From Deinococcus ruber (GTDB lineage: Bacteria > Deinococcota > Deinococci > Deinococcales > Deinococcaceae), in the NCBI RefSeq assembly GCF_014648095.1, contig NZ_BMQL01000007.1, positions 62,001 to 126,000 on the forward strand: a stretch of DNA of 64,000 nucleotides, read 5' to 3'. The translations under genes were made by a program, and so were the position numbers. Shown in pieces: positions 37,601-48,434 of this stretch. How positions within the stretch are numbered: the first letter of the stretch is position 1; every line of letters begins with the position of its first letter. The notes beneath the pieces are model-generated. The model was not told the origin of the DNA, made no database searches, and saw nothing but the letters and a program-made list of their open reading frames with translations.

Positions 37601-38268
37601 TCAGCAAGGCCAGCATCCTGCAACTCCTCGTCAACGGGACGGTCTACGCCAGCTTCCTGACGCAGGACGACTACAGCGGGTCGGCCACTGTGACGGCACA
37701 GAACGGAGCCACGCTCGTAGGCGGCGTCGGCAGCGTCCAGCTGAACCGCTACAGCTCTTCGCGGCTGTGGGTGACACTGCCCGCCAGCGTGACGAGTATC
37801 GGCAGCGTCCAGATCAAGTTCGTGTCTTCGGCCCCGACAGGATCAGTCGGTGACGATTACGGTTTCGAGATCGGCAGCATCATCGCCTGTACCAAGGCCC
37901 TTCCCAAGCTGAACGTGGTCAAGACGGTGCAGAACATCACCGCGCAGGGAACGGTGGGCACGCTCTCGACCGGCAGGCCCGGTGACGTGCTGGAATACTG
38001 CATCACCACCACCAACACCGGAGGAGCCAGCGCGACCAAGCTGTCGTTCAGCGACGCGGTGCCGTCCAACACTTCGGCACAGACCGGTGGGTACGGTGCG
38101 GGCAAAGACATCCACGTCACCACGGTGGCGGGAACGACAGACCTGACCTTCGCTGCCGATGGCGATGCCGGGCAACTCGGTGGCGGGGCCATCTCGGTGA
38201 ATCTGCCCAGTCTGGTACTTGCGCCCACCCAGGCTTTCTCGGTGTGCTTCAGAGCCATCATCAACTGA
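34696..38268 (+). CDS. Secreted multidomain protein: propeller-like, DUF11 and jelly-roll-like modules
   Basis: The 1190-residue protein starts at the ATG 34696 (four-base overlap with the barrel gene). A GTG at 34711 after GAGGAGA is an alternative. A signal peptide ends at about residue 40 (ALAQT). Residues about 50-300 contain repeated short blades (AAAVDRTDGKLYYIDR, GFDETGTYYIYY, GLAYEPSAGAFYVS), like a WD/NHL-type propeller. Next come DUF7933-like and DUF11 domains, a jelly-roll-like domain (residues about 570-740, ending LKLDDIKLSC), another DUF11 domain, a second jelly-roll-like segment and a final DUF11 repeat (RPGDVLEYCITTTNTGG). Multiple paired cysteines are present. Function unknown. 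Confidence 0.65.
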   Translation: MRRVDVIGKTLKARLLALRKQGRVALALAAGLLGSAALAQTTATTASSGSYCTAVYGVGGTTHTITFFNTTTQTATTLSTNSPAGDMNAAAVDRTDGKLYYIDRSANPSVLYYYDPMTQTHTAVGSFYPPHDISSSELIAGGFDETGTYYIYYDNGQYTTINKTTAQISGYRYLQAPGYTLSTLTNGDLAFDGTQGYAIFETGPERQTNVFKFNPANVGAELSNPLPLKLNGQNVTSTGFGGVNGLAYEPSAGAFYVSAAGGTAGSAFYQLDISTGNISLVNNISGITDLSSCSRPRPLPPGVTKKFSPQIASSPAANGETVSTLSITINNPNNGLTYLNSDFTDVFPVSPAQMSVSSTPNLTITPAGCLASSSVVAPAGATGLTVKSGTSLAAGACTISVNVTVPKSGQYVNTIGVNALDTTTGKNSVAATDTLTVKTVDVKVEKSGPASAAVATPFSFSITTTNVGTSNAANVVTSDVLPSQLTFVSADNGGTYNASTRTITWPTLATLAVGAKQVYGVTVFAQPVSANTTVTNTATTTADHDFTPANNTATANVNLVPGSSTLPDSGTCTPSEPYVQSFNTPGALAEVRNHAYLSDPNAVTVADGSYTLWNQINNSGTSGYALYYNIANFEGKNGATLTTPGLLYESQIAVQAGSTVTYENYIRSHASSVTQLQYRFYDGVSGTLLKSFDGAFATTSYSRQTVPSFVSPSAKLIIRLYTLKDGTTADTNVLKLDDIKLSCTLPPALSIVKTHSPATFQVLQPATYTLTVSNAANTLATSGTITVQDQLPVGIGAALPSGFSPAPGWTCTYSGEAEQKTGYSPNPNEAQLLTCTSTNVLAMGSSVALSIPVNVTSTAGANVINKASVGGGGDPDPLPAVATCTPGAQCAQDTAPVLPLPTPPATCTTGTPTNLLTSSLKGYDDNDSATLSANAALLSNAAAYLSGTGDSNSFVIDGTYFFNNGYGPLSKASILQLLVNGTVYASFLTQDDYSGSATVTAQNGATLVGGVGSVQLNRYSSSRLWVTLPASVTSIGSVQIKFVSSAPTGSVGDDYGFEIGSIIACTKALPKLNVVKTVQNITAQGTVGTLSTGRPGDVLEYCITTTNTGGASATKLSFSDAVPSNTSAQTGGYGAGKDIHVTTVAGTTDLTFAADGDAGQLGGGAISVNLPSLVLAPTQAFSVCFRAIIN

Positions 38269-38300
38269 TCGCTGAGGTCGGTTGCCGAGGCAACAACAAA

Positions 38301-38329
38301 GCGGGCCGCCCTGTAGTTGGGCGGCCCGC
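38301..38329. terminator. Strong stem-loop between the secreted-protein locus and cmk
   Basis: GCGGGCCGCCC at 38301-38311 pairs perfectly with GGGCGGCCCGC at 38319-38329. The minus strand continues TTTGTTGTTG and the plus strand TTCCCG, so it can serve both convergent units. Confidence 0.7.
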
Positions 38330-38340
38330 TTCCCGATGGT

Positions 38341-38988
38341 CTATTCGGTTGGCGGAGCGGGCAGGTGACTCAGGACCTGGGCAATGATCTGTTCCAGGGT
38401 GCCGCTTCCGGTATCGATGTGAACTGCGTCCGGCGCGGGGGCCGACTGCCGGGCGTCGCGCTCGTCTCGCAGGCGCAGAGCTGCTTCGACGCTCTCCAGA
38501 TCCTGTGGCCGTTCCTGCACCCGCCGCTGAGCACGCACGCGGGCGCTGGCCTCCAGATAGAACTTGGCCTGCGCCTGCGGAAACACCGCCGTGCCCATAT
38601 CACGGCCCTCGGCGACGAAGGGCGGCGAGATCCTGTGAAGCTGAGCATCGACCCAGGCCCGCAGTTCTGGAAGCTGCGCGGCGGCACTGACGTGGGCATC
38701 CACCTCGGTGGTGTGCAGCAGGTCGGTGACATTCTGCTCGCCCACCCAGATTTCGTTCCCCTGCGGAAGCGGGCGCAGGGTCAGCGGTGTGCCGTCTGCT
38801 TCCCAGCGGTTCAGCAGCGACAACAGCGGGGCAGCGTCGGTCAGGGGAAGCCGCTGGCTCAGCGCGGCCCAGGTGGCAGCGCGGTACAGTAGTCCACTGC
38901 TCAGATAAGGAATATTCAGGGCGCGGGCCACGCCAGATGCCACGCTCGATTTACCGCTGGCAGCCACGCCGTCTATCGTCACAATCAC
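38341..38988 (-). CDS. cmk: Cytidylate kinase
   Basis: The 215-residue enzyme phosphorylates CMP and dCMP. It opens with the P-loop [17 protein letters not shown] and the substrate motif [16 protein letters not shown] (the usual form is LDTGAMYRA). It also has [21 protein letters not shown], the NMP-binding signature, and the lid segment RVRAQRR. It is slightly shorter than the roughly 225-residue norm. It follows the S41 protease gene by 53 bases on the same strand. Confidence 0.95.
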   Translation of the reverse strand: MIVTIDGVAASGKSSVASGVARALNIPYLSSGLLYRAATWAALSQRLPLTDAAPLLSLLNRWEADGTPLTLRPLPQGNEIWVGEQNVTDLLHTTEVDAHVSAAAQLPELRAWVDAQLHRISPPFVAEGRDMGTAVFPQAQAKFYLEASARVRAQRRVQERPQDLESVEAALRLRDERDARQSAPAPDAVHIDTGSGTLEQIIAQVLSHLPAPPTE

Positions 38989-39041
38989 CCGCGCAGTGTA
39001 GCGCCTTCATGAGCCGCTTTCTGCCCGTCTTCAGTCGTGTT

Positions 39042-40424
39042 TCAGTGTCTGCTGCCAGCGTTGTCGGGCATGTTGCCCCCCTGATTGGCGTTGGGGCTGG
39101 CAGAAGTGGGAGCCGTCTGAAGGGCCTGAATGGCGTCGTCGAGCAGCACGTCCTGCCCCTGCACCAGCTTCTGAATATCGTCCTGTCCGGCCACATCGGG
39201 CGTGACACGCACCGGATACGGCGTGCCGTCGGGCTTGAGATAATTCAGCACCGTGAGTTGCAGCGCGGCGTCTCCGAGAGGAAAGACCTGGGTCGCGGTG
39301 TTCGCCACGCCCGCCGTCACCTCGCCCACGATGGGGCCGCGCTTGGCGTACTGCACCTCGTAGGCAAAGAATTCGCTGCACGAGGCGCTGCTCTTGTCGA
39401 CCACCACGCTGACCGGCCCTGTCCAGAAGGCAGGCACGCGCACCGCGCCGCTCACCTGCCCGTCTTCCAGGCGGGTGCCCATGCTCACCACCGTGCGGCC
39501 ATTGCCGTCGGGGCTGCGGCTCAGACGCGAGAAGTTTGGAACGAAGGCGCTGGCCGCCTCATCACACTCGAACAGGTTGCCCCCGGTGTTGCCGCGCAGG
39601 TCGACCACCACCCCCGTGGCCCGCTCGCGAATTGCCTGCGCCACCAGCTCGTGTACCCTGTCGGCCACACCTCCGCCTGCCAGAAAGGTGGGAATTCGGA
39701 TGACATCGACACTGCCAACACGCCGCAGGGTGGGCAGGTCTCGGGTGGTCGTCTCGCGGGAGGTGATGTTGACGCTGAGCTGCGTATCGCCGCGCTGCAC
39801 CCCCAGTACGGTCGGCGTGCCGTCGGTGCGGGCCTTGGTCAGGGCGTCGTAGGTATAGGACGCGCCGTTGATGGTCTTCAGGACGTCGCCCCGTGCCAGT
39901 CCGGCTTCGGCAGCGGCGCTGCCCGCCAGCACGTCGAGGACCACACGCGCCTCGCCGTCGAGCTGTGCCAGCCGTACTCCGAATTGCAGGCGGCTGCCTC
40001 CACGCGCCGACGCCAGGAAATCGCTGTAATCGCTGGGCCGCTCGAAGAAGCTGTGCTCGTCTCCAAGCGCGTCGATCTCTGCCTCGATCACCGGGTAGGC
40101 CGTCTCGCGGGCGCAGGTGTCGGCGCTGCTCTGACACGCGGCGTCGAGCTTGGCCTGATAGTCCTTGATGAGCTGGGTTCGGTCGATGCTGCTCAGACCG
40201 CCGTATTCGTTCAGCAGCAGGTCGTTGACCTGAGCGTACAGGCGTTGCGCGGGCGACTGCGTATCGGTAGGCACCGTGCTGGACGGGCTCTCTGTATGAA
40301 CGGTGTTGTGTTGAGCATGATTCTGACCACTGTCTTCTGCCAGCACAGGCGACGCCGAGGCCACCAGAGGAGTAAGGGCAGACAGGGCCGCCCAGGCGAC
40401 CAGGTGCAGCTGGAGACGCATCAT
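39042..40424 (-). CDS. Secreted S41-family peptidase with PDZ domain
   Basis: The 460-residue protein starts at the paired ATGs 40424/40421 with a signal peptide (VAWAALSALTPLVASA). A PDZ domain with AEAGLARGDVLKTINGASY is followed by the S41 core: VVDLRGNTGGNLFECDEAAS, then SSASCSEFFAYEVQYAKRG with the nucleophile serine. Where S41A tail-specific proteases usually have the catalytic lysine (TxGKG), this protein reads EVTAGVANTATQV, without lysine. It may use a different base, as in S41B enzymes, or be inactive. It acts outside the cytoplasm. Confidence 0.8.
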   Translation of the reverse strand: MMRLQLHLVAWAALSALTPLVASASPVLAEDSGQNHAQHNTVHTESPSSTVPTDTQSPAQRLYAQVNDLLLNEYGGLSSIDRTQLIKDYQAKLDAACQSSADTCARETAYPVIEAEIDALGDEHSFFERPSDYSDFLASARGGSRLQFGVRLAQLDGEARVVLDVLAGSAAAEAGLARGDVLKTINGASYTYDALTKARTDGTPTVLGVQRGDTQLSVNITSRETTTRDLPTLRRVGSVDVIRIPTFLAGGGVADRVHELVAQAIRERATGVVVDLRGNTGGNLFECDEAASAFVPNFSRLSRSPDGNGRTVVSMGTRLEDGQVSGAVRVPAFWTGPVSVVVDKSSASCSEFFAYEVQYAKRGPIVGEVTAGVANTATQVFPLGDAALQLTVLNYLKPDGTPYPVRVTPDVAGQDDIQKLVQGQDVLLDDAIQALQTAPTSASPNANQGGNMPDNAGSRH

Positions 40425-40490
40425 GATGCAGCGTAGTCTGCGCCTGCCGAGTGGGGGGCAGTTGTGGCGAGATAGACAAAGACGGCTGAA

Positions 40491-40525
40491 AGAAAGCAGC
40501 GCTCTCCGAAATGGAAAGCGCTGCT
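40491..40525 (-). terminator. Terminator of the ABC importer operon
   Basis: AGCAGCGCT (40495-40503) pairs with AGCGCTGCT (40517-40525). On the minus strand the stem is followed by TTCTTTC, just after the DppC-like gene. Confidence 0.7.
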
Positions 40526-40542
40526 GTGAAAGATGTAAGAAG

Positions 40543-41541
40543 TTAGCGGGTTCGGGGGTCGAAGGCGTCGCGCACTGCGTCACCGAACAGATTCCAGCCG
40601 AGCGAGAACAGGATGATGAAGGCGGCAGGGAAGACCGTAACGTACCAGTACGGGCCGTCGAGCCAGCTGCGGGCGAAGTTCATGATCTGGCCCCAGTCGG
40701 TGTAGCCCACCGGCAGCCCGATGCCGATGAACGACAGCGCAGCGATGCTGAGCGGAATGGTGCCCAGGTCGAGAATCGACTGTGTGAGCAGCGAGGCGAT
40801 GCTGTTGGGCACCACATGCTTGCTGATGATGCGCCAGTCGTTGGCCCCCAGGCTGCGAGCGCCGTCGATGTACTCCAGCTTGCGGGTTCGCAGAATGTCG
40901 CCGCGAATCAGGCGGGCGTAACTGGCCCAGCCGGTCAGGGTAAACGACAGCACCAGACTTCCGATACTGGGCCGCAGGATGGTGATCAGCACGACGGTCA
41001 GAATCAGGGGCGGAAACGCAAACAACACGTCGATGAAGCGCTGAATGACGTTGTCGATCCAGCCGCCGTAATAGCCGCTGATGGCCCCCAGGATGATGCC
41101 CGTGATGAGCGTGATACCCACGATCAGGACGCCGAGCCGGAGCATGGTGCGGGTGCCCCAGACCAGACCATAAAACAGGTCATAGCCGTTGCTGGTGCCC
41201 AGAACAGCGGCGGGGCTGGGCGGCTGCGGAATGGGCGAAAAGCTGAGGCGGGTGATCTGATAGCAGCTCTGCGGAGGCACGAAGATGGCCTTCCAGAAGG
41301 GTGCGCCCAGCGGGTTATACACCTGATTCGCAGACGTCATGTTCAGATCGCGCAGACAGTCGCCGCTGGGCCTGGCGATCAGCGGCGCGAAGACAGCTGT
41401 CAAAATGAAGAGAAACGTGATGATGAGGCCAACAATCGCGAGCTTGTTCCGCTTGAGCTTGATGACCGGGCGAGAGCGCCAGAACTCCTGAAAGCGGCTG
41501 CGTTCGCGGGTGACAGGGACGGTGGTGGTCATATCAGTCAA
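40543..41541 (-). CDS. Peptide ABC transporter permease, DppC-like
   Basis: The 332-residue inner-membrane protein has an N-terminal span ([21 protein letters not shown]), a long periplasmic loop of about 85 residues, then five spans. The permease EAA-like loop reads [21 protein letters not shown]. Family members import di- or oligopeptides or nickel. The loop is longer than in E. coli DppC, and GTDxxGRD is replaced by GTSNGYDL. It overlaps dppB by eight bases. Confidence 0.88.
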   Translation of the reverse strand: MTDMTTTVPVTRERSRFQEFWRSRPVIKLKRNKLAIVGLIITFLFILTAVFAPLIARPSGDCLRDLNMTSANQVYNPLGAPFWKAIFVPPQSCYQITRLSFSPIPQPPSPAAVLGTSNGYDLFYGLVWGTRTMLRLGVLIVGITLITGIILGAISGYYGGWIDNVIQRFIDVLFAFPPLILTVVLITILRPSIGSLVLSFTLTGWASYARLIRGDILRTRKLEYIDGARSLGANDWRIISKHVVPNSIASLLTQSILDLGTIPLSIAALSFIGIGLPVGYTDWGQIMNFARSWLDGPYWYVTVFPAAFIILFSLGWNLFGDAVRDAFDPRTR

Positions 41542-42562
41542 ACCTCACGCGCGGGTCTACGACACCGTAGAGAATATCGGTGGCGGTGCTGATGAGTACG
41601 ACGATCACTGCCGAAGCCAGCGCAAATCCGATGACCGCTGGAACGTCGAAATTTCCGGCAGCTCCGGCGGCCCACTGTCCCACACCCGGATAGGCAAAGA
41701 TGGTTTCGGTGATGATCGAGCCGCCCAGCAGGCCGATGAGTGTGAAGCCGCTGAGCGTGACCACTGGCAGCAGCGCATTGCGGCGGGCGTGCTTGCCCGT
41801 CACCACGCGCTCTGGCAGACCCTTGCTGCGGGCAGTCCGCACGAAGTCGCTGGTCAGGGCTTCGAGCATCTGGGCACGCATGATCTTGATGATATTGGCG
41901 CTGGAAACAATCGTCAGGGTCAGTACCGGCAGAATCAGGTGCCTGAGTACGTCGAGCGTGACCGCTGGCTTGCCGTTCAGCAGACCGTCGACGGTGAGCA
42001 TACCGGTATAGCGCTTGAAGCTGGGATCGAGAATGGTGAACTGGTTGATGGTGTCGAGCTGCCCCGGCCCAGGTGCCCAGCCGAGCGTGCCGTACAGGAA
42101 CTTGAGAAACAGAATGCCCAGCACGAAGGTCGGCAGACTGTAGCCCAGCACCGTGAAGACGCGCATGATCTGGTCGATAGGTCTGTCTTTATGCAGCGCC
42201 GAGAGCGTACCAAACCACACGCCGATCAGGATGATGGGAATGGCGGCAAGAATCGCCAGTTCCAGCGTGGCGGGCAGGCGCTGGGCGATGGTGTCGAGCA
42301 CCGGAGCGCTGCTGGTTTTGGAAAACCCCAGATCGCCGTGCAGCGCACTTCCCAGCCATTTGCCGTACTGCACCGGAAACGGTTGGTCGAAGCCCTTGTC
42401 GCGGATGATCTGATCGAGGTGGGCCGCCTGCTGCTCGCTGCGAATATAGCCGGAGGCCCGCTGAGCGGGAGAAAGGAGCTGAAGCAGTCCCACGATCATG
42501 ATCGATAGCACGAACATGACCACTGGAATCTGTATCAGACGCCGAACGATGAAGGTAAACAT
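41534..42562 (-). CDS. Peptide ABC transporter permease, DppB-like
   Basis: The 342-residue protein has a typical DppB N-terminus ([20 protein letters not shown]), six spans and the coupling loop [33 protein letters not shown] directly precedes the ATG at 42562, deciding the start over an upstream in-frame codon at 42607. It forms the heteromeric channel with the DppC-like protein. It lies 235 bases after the binding-protein gene. Confidence 0.88.
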   Translation of the reverse strand: MFTFIVRRLIQIPVVMFVLSIMIVGLLQLLSPAQRASGYIRSEQQAAHLDQIIRDKGFDQPFPVQYGKWLGSALHGDLGFSKTSSAPVLDTIAQRLPATLELAILAAIPIILIGVWFGTLSALHKDRPIDQIMRVFTVLGYSLPTFVLGILFLKFLYGTLGWAPGPGQLDTINQFTILDPSFKRYTGMLTVDGLLNGKPAVTLDVLRHLILPVLTLTIVSSANIIKIMRAQMLEALTSDFVRTARSKGLPERVVTGKHARRNALLPVVTLSGFTLIGLLGGSIITETIFAYPGVGQWAAGAAGNFDVPAVIGFALASAVIVVLISTATDILYGVVDPRVRFD

Positions 42563-42686
42563 ACTTCTCCAGAGGGTACGCCAAATTGCGTAGTCGTGAA
42601 AGACCACACAGAATCAAGAGGCCTCAAGCTTAAAGAAACCTTGAATCTTCAAATACTCCGGGCGTCTTAAAAGCGTGAGCCACACA

Positions 42687-42777
42687 TAAAGTGGGCGGGT
42701 AAGCCGCTCGAAAGCTGCGCTGACCCACCCACTTCCGTTGACCTCTCAGGGCTGCTAGCCAGTCGCGAGCAGCCCTG
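42687..42777 (-). promoter_or_regulatory. Two stem-loops between the binding protein and permease genes
   Basis: The first stem (about 42689-42704 with 42718-42733) has 14 of 16 bases paired and ends in TTTATG on the minus strand. The second stem is perfect over ten bases (CAGGGCTGCT at 42747-42756 with AGCAGCCCTG at 42768-42777) but has no T-run. Such structures usually protect or terminate the binding-protein mRNA, so that it exceeds the permeases. Confidence 0.6.
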
Positions 42778-42797
42778 TGCCGTTCAGTTGATCTGGC

Positions 42798-44525
<1,728 letters not shown>

Positions 44526-44831
44526 GCACTTCCTCCTGGAGAGTCCTGCTACTGATAAATCCTTCCCTTAGCGCCCCGCGCTATCGTCGGAATGCTGCTA
44601 CAGGTGATCGGATGACCGATGATAGAGCAAACACCCGTTTGATACATGATGGACCGTTCAGGGATCGGTGGGAAACATGAGCGGTCTATCTTGAGTTCTC
44701 ATCGTAGCGGGTTTTTTATTGAACATATGAACATGAACACTGTCGTAACTCTGTCCTAATGGAGGCGAGGGTAGGAGCGGCACAGATGTCTGACCCGCAC
44801 GGCACGCGCCCGGCTCCGTATACTGCCCGGC
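44526..44831. other. Divergent intergenic region between the binding protein and ddl genes
   Basis: This 306-base region contains three TGAACA copies (44720-44725, 44728-44733, 44734-44739) next to a run of six T residues at 44712-44717. Their order and spacing suggest an operator. No convincing -10/-35 pair could be placed, and I see no coding potential. Confidence 0.4.
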
Positions 44832-45851
44832 GTGAAGAAACGCATTCTGCTGCTGGCGGGTGGGCAATCTGGTGAACACGAAGTCAGCTTGATGAGTGCC
44901 AGGAGTGTGCTGGCTGCTCTGCCACCCGGCAAATTCGAGGTGACGCCGCTGGTGGTCAGCCGTCAGGGACAATGGCTGCCGCCGTCTGACACGGCGCGGG
45001 CGCTGGAGAACGGGCACGCCGAGAGCGGCGGCGAGAGTCTGCTGCGGCGGGTGGGCAGCGTGCAGGGCTACGACCTGGTGTTTCCGCTGCTGCACGGTCC
45101 CAACGGCGAGGACGGCACCATTCAGGGGCTACTGACGCTGGCTGGACTGCCGTTCGTGGGGTCTGGCGTGCTGGGCAGCGCGGCCAGCATGGACAAGGTG
45201 ATGACAAAACAGGTTCTGAGTAGCGCGGGCATCCCGCAGGTCGAGTACCGGCTGGCGACCCGTCGGCAGTGGAAGAGCACGCCCGACGCAGTGCGCGATC
45301 TGGCCTCGGAACTGGGGCTGCCGCTGTTCGTCAAGCCCGCCAACCTGGGATCGAGCGTGGGCATCAGCAAGGTTCGCAGCGAGGCTGAACTCGACACGGC
45401 GCTCGATCTGGCCTTCTCACTCGACCGCCGCGTCATTCTGGAAGCCATGACGCCCGGCAAGCCGCGTGAGCTGGAAGTGGGCATTCTGGGCAACGACGCT
45501 CCTATTGCCTCTCCGGTGGGCGAACTGCGCTTCGACGCCGATTTTTACGACTATGCTACCAAGTACACTGAGGGCGAAGCCACCATGCACATTCCGGCGC
45601 AGGTGCCGCCAGAGCTGGCCGAGCAGGTGCGCCAGTACGCCCTGACCGCCTTCCGGGTGCTCGACTGCGCCGGACTGGCCCGCATCGATTTCTTCTATGT
45701 CGAGAGCAGCGGGCAGCTGTATCTGAACGAGGTCAACACCATGCCGGGCTTCACGACCACCAGCATGTATCCCAAACTGTGGGAAGCGGCGGGCCTGAGC
45801 TACGCCGAACTGGTCACGCGCCTGATCGAGCTGGGGCTGGAAGAGCGGTAA
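44832..45851 (+). CDS. ddl: D-alanine--D-alanine ligase
   Basis: The 339-residue ATP-grasp enzyme makes the D-Ala-D-Ala dipeptide for peptidoglycan. It has the N-terminal [56 protein letters not shown] and the ATP/metal site [18 protein letters not shown]. The reading starts with a GTG at 44832. The protein is of the usual length. Confidence 0.95.
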   Translation: MKKRILLLAGGQSGEHEVSLMSARSVLAALPPGKFEVTPLVVSRQGQWLPPSDTARALENGHAESGGESLLRRVGSVQGYDLVFPLLHGPNGEDGTIQGLLTLAGLPFVGSGVLGSAASMDKVMTKQVLSSAGIPQVEYRLATRRQWKSTPDAVRDLASELGLPLFVKPANLGSSVGISKVRSEAELDTALDLAFSLDRRVILEAMTPGKPRELEVGILGNDAPIASPVGELRFDADFYDYATKYTEGEATMHIPAQVPPELAEQVRQYALTAFRVLDCAGLARIDFFYVESSGQLYLNEVNTMPGFTTTSMYPKLWEAAGLSYAELVTRLIELGLEER

Positions 45852-45878
45852 ATTTCAGAAGTCGGGCGTCAGGAAAAG

Positions 45879-45920
45879 CAGAAGCAGGCCACCCAGTCAT
45901 TCTGGCGTGGCCTGCTTCTG
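45879..45920. terminator. Shared terminator of ddl and ferredoxin genes
   Basis: CAGAAGCAGGCCAC at 45879-45892 pairs perfectly with GTGGCCTGCTTCTG at 45907-45920. On the minus strand CTTTTCC follows, making it the ferredoxin terminator, while it also follows the convergent ddl. Confidence 0.75.
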
Positions 45921-45985
45921 TCGATTGGAGAATGAAAGGGCGGGGCTGTCGGTGTGGTACAGGAATTCCTGACCCCAACCTCTTT

Positions 45986-46222
45986 TTACAGCCCGAAGTG
46001 GGCGCGGTTCTTGACGATATAGTCCTGCTCTCCGGCGGGCACGTCTTCTTCGGGGAAGATGGCGCTGACCGGGCAGGCCGGGACGCACGCTCCGCAGTCG
46101 ATGCACTCGTCGGGGTGGATCAGGAACATTTCACCGGCGTCGTAGATGCACTCCACCGGGCAAACCTCGGTGCAGGCCTGGTCTTTGGTTCCGATGCAGG
46201 GGCTGGTAATCACATGGGGCAT
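45986..46222 (-). CDS. Ferredoxin, 7Fe/8Fe type
   Basis: The 78-residue protein has two cysteine clusters: CIGTKDQACTEVCPVECI and then CIDCGACVPACP. The first has the longer spacing typical of [3Fe-4S]/[4Fe-4S] ferredoxins of the Thermus/Azotobacter group; the second is a canonical CxxCxxCxxxCP. It is a cytoplasmic electron carrier. GGGGGAAGT precedes the ATG at 46222, and the longer frame to 46420 is not coding. Confidence 0.9.
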   Translation of the reverse strand: MPHVITSPCIGTKDQACTEVCPVECIYDAGEMFLIHPDECIDCGACVPACPVSAIFPEEDVPAGEQDYIVKNRAHFGL

Positions 46223-46328
46223 ACTTCCCCCATTATGCAGACCCAGCCCGCAATAACAAGGGCAAAGCCCACGCACCGCTTTCCGAAGGGCGTGTTCTGA
46301 CGGGGCTGCTGTACGCCTATCGTACCGC

Positions 46329-47147
46329 TCAGGGCTGCGGCAGGCTGCGCTTGGCCAGTTCCAGATCTCCCGGCTTGTCGATATCGGTGCCCACGGCGGC
46401 ATGCGGCGTGACCAGCGCACGCGCCGAGACTCCCAGAATGCTGCTGACCCGCTCCTGAAGCTGCTGAATGCTCAGCTGTCCGGTCAGCAGGCGCAGCAGC
46501 ACCCCCACTCCGATCAGCGACGCCAGCTTGAGCGGCTGTTTGCGGGCCGCCAGCACGGCCTTCAGGCGTGGCAGGAAGCGCGGCACCAGCGTGGCATCGA
46601 GCAAAAACAGATTGCCCCCGGTAAAGGTGCCGTCTTTCAGGCGGGCGTAGGTGCGCTTCACGCCGGGATAGGTGCGCTCGCAGTCCTCGCGCCGCACGAC
46701 GGGATAGATCAGGCCCGCATCGGGCGCGGCCCGCAGCACGTCGGAAAGCTGCGCTGCCGTCAGCATCGGAATATCGGCGGTAATGACCAGGACGCGCTGT
46801 TCCGGCTGCTGCATCAGGCCCAGCGCCGCCACACCGACTTCCAGATTCCCGATCAGGGTGCCGTGATCGGTGACGCGCACATCGACCAATCCCTCACCGC
46901 CCGGCGGCACCGGCCCGACGTAGGCGACGCGCCCGATATCAGGGCAGTCGCGCAGCGCCCGCAGCACATACAGCGCCATCGGCTGTCCGTGAATGGCGAT
47001 CAGCGGTTTGACCGCCGCGCCGTGTGCCGCAGCAAAAGGATCGCCGGGATCGCCGCCGCCCAGCACCACCGCATTCCAGCGCCGTGCCGTGGACGCCGCC
47101 GGGCCAGCCGACAGGGGAGCCTGTGCGCTCTGAGGAAAGGCAGTCAT
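46329..47147 (-). CDS. MobA-like nucleotidyltransferase
   Basis: The 272-residue protein has the NTP-transferase opening [14 protein letters not shown], a distal lysine in [14 protein letters not shown], and the metal-binding motif [28 protein letters not shown] segment follows. This fits the MobA-like/GT2 NTP_transf_3 group, which transfers nucleotides to cofactors or sugars. No molybdopterin genes are adjacent, so the substrate is open. I chose the ATG at 47147; a TTG at 47183 in frame is possible. The C-terminal part ([18 protein letters not shown]) is unlike E. coli MobA. Confidence 0.75.
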   Translation of the reverse strand: MTAFPQSAQAPLSAGPAASTARRWNAVVLGGGDPGDPFAAAHGAAVKPLIAIHGQPMALYVLRALRDCPDIGRVAYVGPVPPGGEGLVDVRVTDHGTLIGNLEVGVAALGLMQQPEQRVLVITADIPMLTAAQLSDVLRAAPDAGLIYPVVRREDCERTYPGVKRTYARLKDGTFTGGNLFLLDATLVPRFLPRLKAVLAARKQPLKLASLIGVGVLLRLLTGQLSIQQLQERVSSILGVSARALVTPHAAVGTDIDKPGDLELAKRSLPQP

Positions 47148-47238
47148 GGGAGGCAGAGTAGCAACCCCTGACGCCGTTGACAAAGAAGGAGAGCCGTTGA
47201 CGGAGACGTAGCCGGGAACGACTGCCGTGCGGCCTTCC

Positions 47239-48321
47239 TTACTTCAGCGGCGTCTGCTGGTATGCCTCGACGAAGCGGTTCAGCATGCCCAGCCCCGTTT
47301 CCAGACTGTCTAACTGCACCCATTCGTCTTCGCGGTGGGCATTTCCGCCCCGGTACACGCCCAGCGCAATGGCCGGAACACCGTGCGGCACGGCGGCATT
47401 GGCATCGGTACTGCTGGCGGCAGTTCGCAGCTCGATCCCAGACGGCTGGGCAGCGCGGCGGGCCAGCATCAGCACTTCGTCGCTTCTCAGGTCGCCACCG
47501 GGTCGGTCACCCACCAGTGTGAGCTGCACACTCACGCCCGCCTGCCGCGCCGCACCCTCGACGGCGTGGCGGGCACGCGTGTCCAGGTTCGCCAGATGCG
47601 CGGCGTCGAGCGATCTCAGGTCGAGCAGCAGTTCGGCGGTTCCGGCGATGCTGTTCACGCTGGTGCCGCCCTCGGCCAGCCCCACATTCAGCGTGGTGCG
47701 CGGATGAGCAGGCAGCGGCAGGCTGTACAGCGCGGTGATCGCCAGTCCCAGCGCATGCAGGGCGCTCGGAGCCTGATCGCCCCAGGAATGCCCGCCCGGC
47801 CCGGTAAACAGGGCGCGGTATCGCCGCACGCCCACCGCCCGCGTGACTGCGATGCCCAGATAGCCGTCGATGGCGACGAACGCTGCCAGTTCGGAGGAAT
47901 GCTGCGCCAGCAGGTGCTTGGCTCCGATCAGGTCGCCCAGCCCTTCCTCGCCTACATTGGCGGCCACCCACAGCGGGCGGCGCAGCCGTGAGGTGTCCAG
48001 GCCCCGCAGAAAGGCCGTCATGATCGCCAGACTGGCGCTGTTGTCGCCCACTCCCGGCCCCACCAGCCGGTTGCCGTGCGTGCTGACCGTCACGTCGGTC
48101 CCCGAGGAAAAGACGGTGTCGAGGTGGGCGGCCAGCATCAGGGCGCGGCCTGTCGGGGGGCCGAGACGGGCGATCACGTTGCCCGCTGCGTCGATGGTGG
48201 CGGCGTGTCCGGCTTCCTGCCACAGAGACGCCAGCAGACGCGCCCGCGCTTCCTCCTCGAAGGTGGGCGCGGGCGTCTGAGCAATGCGGATCAGCAGGGC
48301 GGCAAGGTCTTCGGCGGGCAC
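47239..48321 (-). CDS. M20/M42-type metallopeptidase
   Basis: The 360-residue hydrolase has the metal-binding motifs of the M20 clan: [42 protein letters not shown] (catalytic glutamate), and a C-terminal [14 protein letters not shown] with the last histidine. The dimerisation segment [19 protein letters not shown] lies between. Family members are dipeptidases, aminoacylases or tripeptidases; PepT-like specificity is plausible but not shown. Same strand as the MobA-like gene, with 90 bases between. Confidence 0.85.
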   Translation of the reverse strand: MPAEDLAALLIRIAQTPAPTFEEEARARLLASLWQEAGHAATIDAAGNVIARLGPPTGRALMLAAHLDTVFSSGTDVTVSTHGNRLVGPGVGDNSASLAIMTAFLRGLDTSRLRRPLWVAANVGEEGLGDLIGAKHLLAQHSSELAAFVAIDGYLGIAVTRAVGVRRYRALFTGPGGHSWGDQAPSALHALGLAITALYSLPLPAHPRTTLNVGLAEGGTSVNSIAGTAELLLDLRSLDAAHLANLDTRARHAVEGAARQAGVSVQLTLVGDRPGGDLRSDEVLMLARRAAQPSGIELRTAASSTDANAAVPHGVPAIALGVYRGGNAHREDEWVQLDSLETGLGMLNRFVEAYQQTPLK

Positions 48322-48434
48322 GCGGCTCAGTGTAGCGCCACGTTTCTTCCAGAACAGCCTTATCCCTTGCAGGCGACGGGCTGTGTCTTATCTGAACTGC
48401 CGCTGATAACCTTCAGGGTCAGGTACTGGACAGG

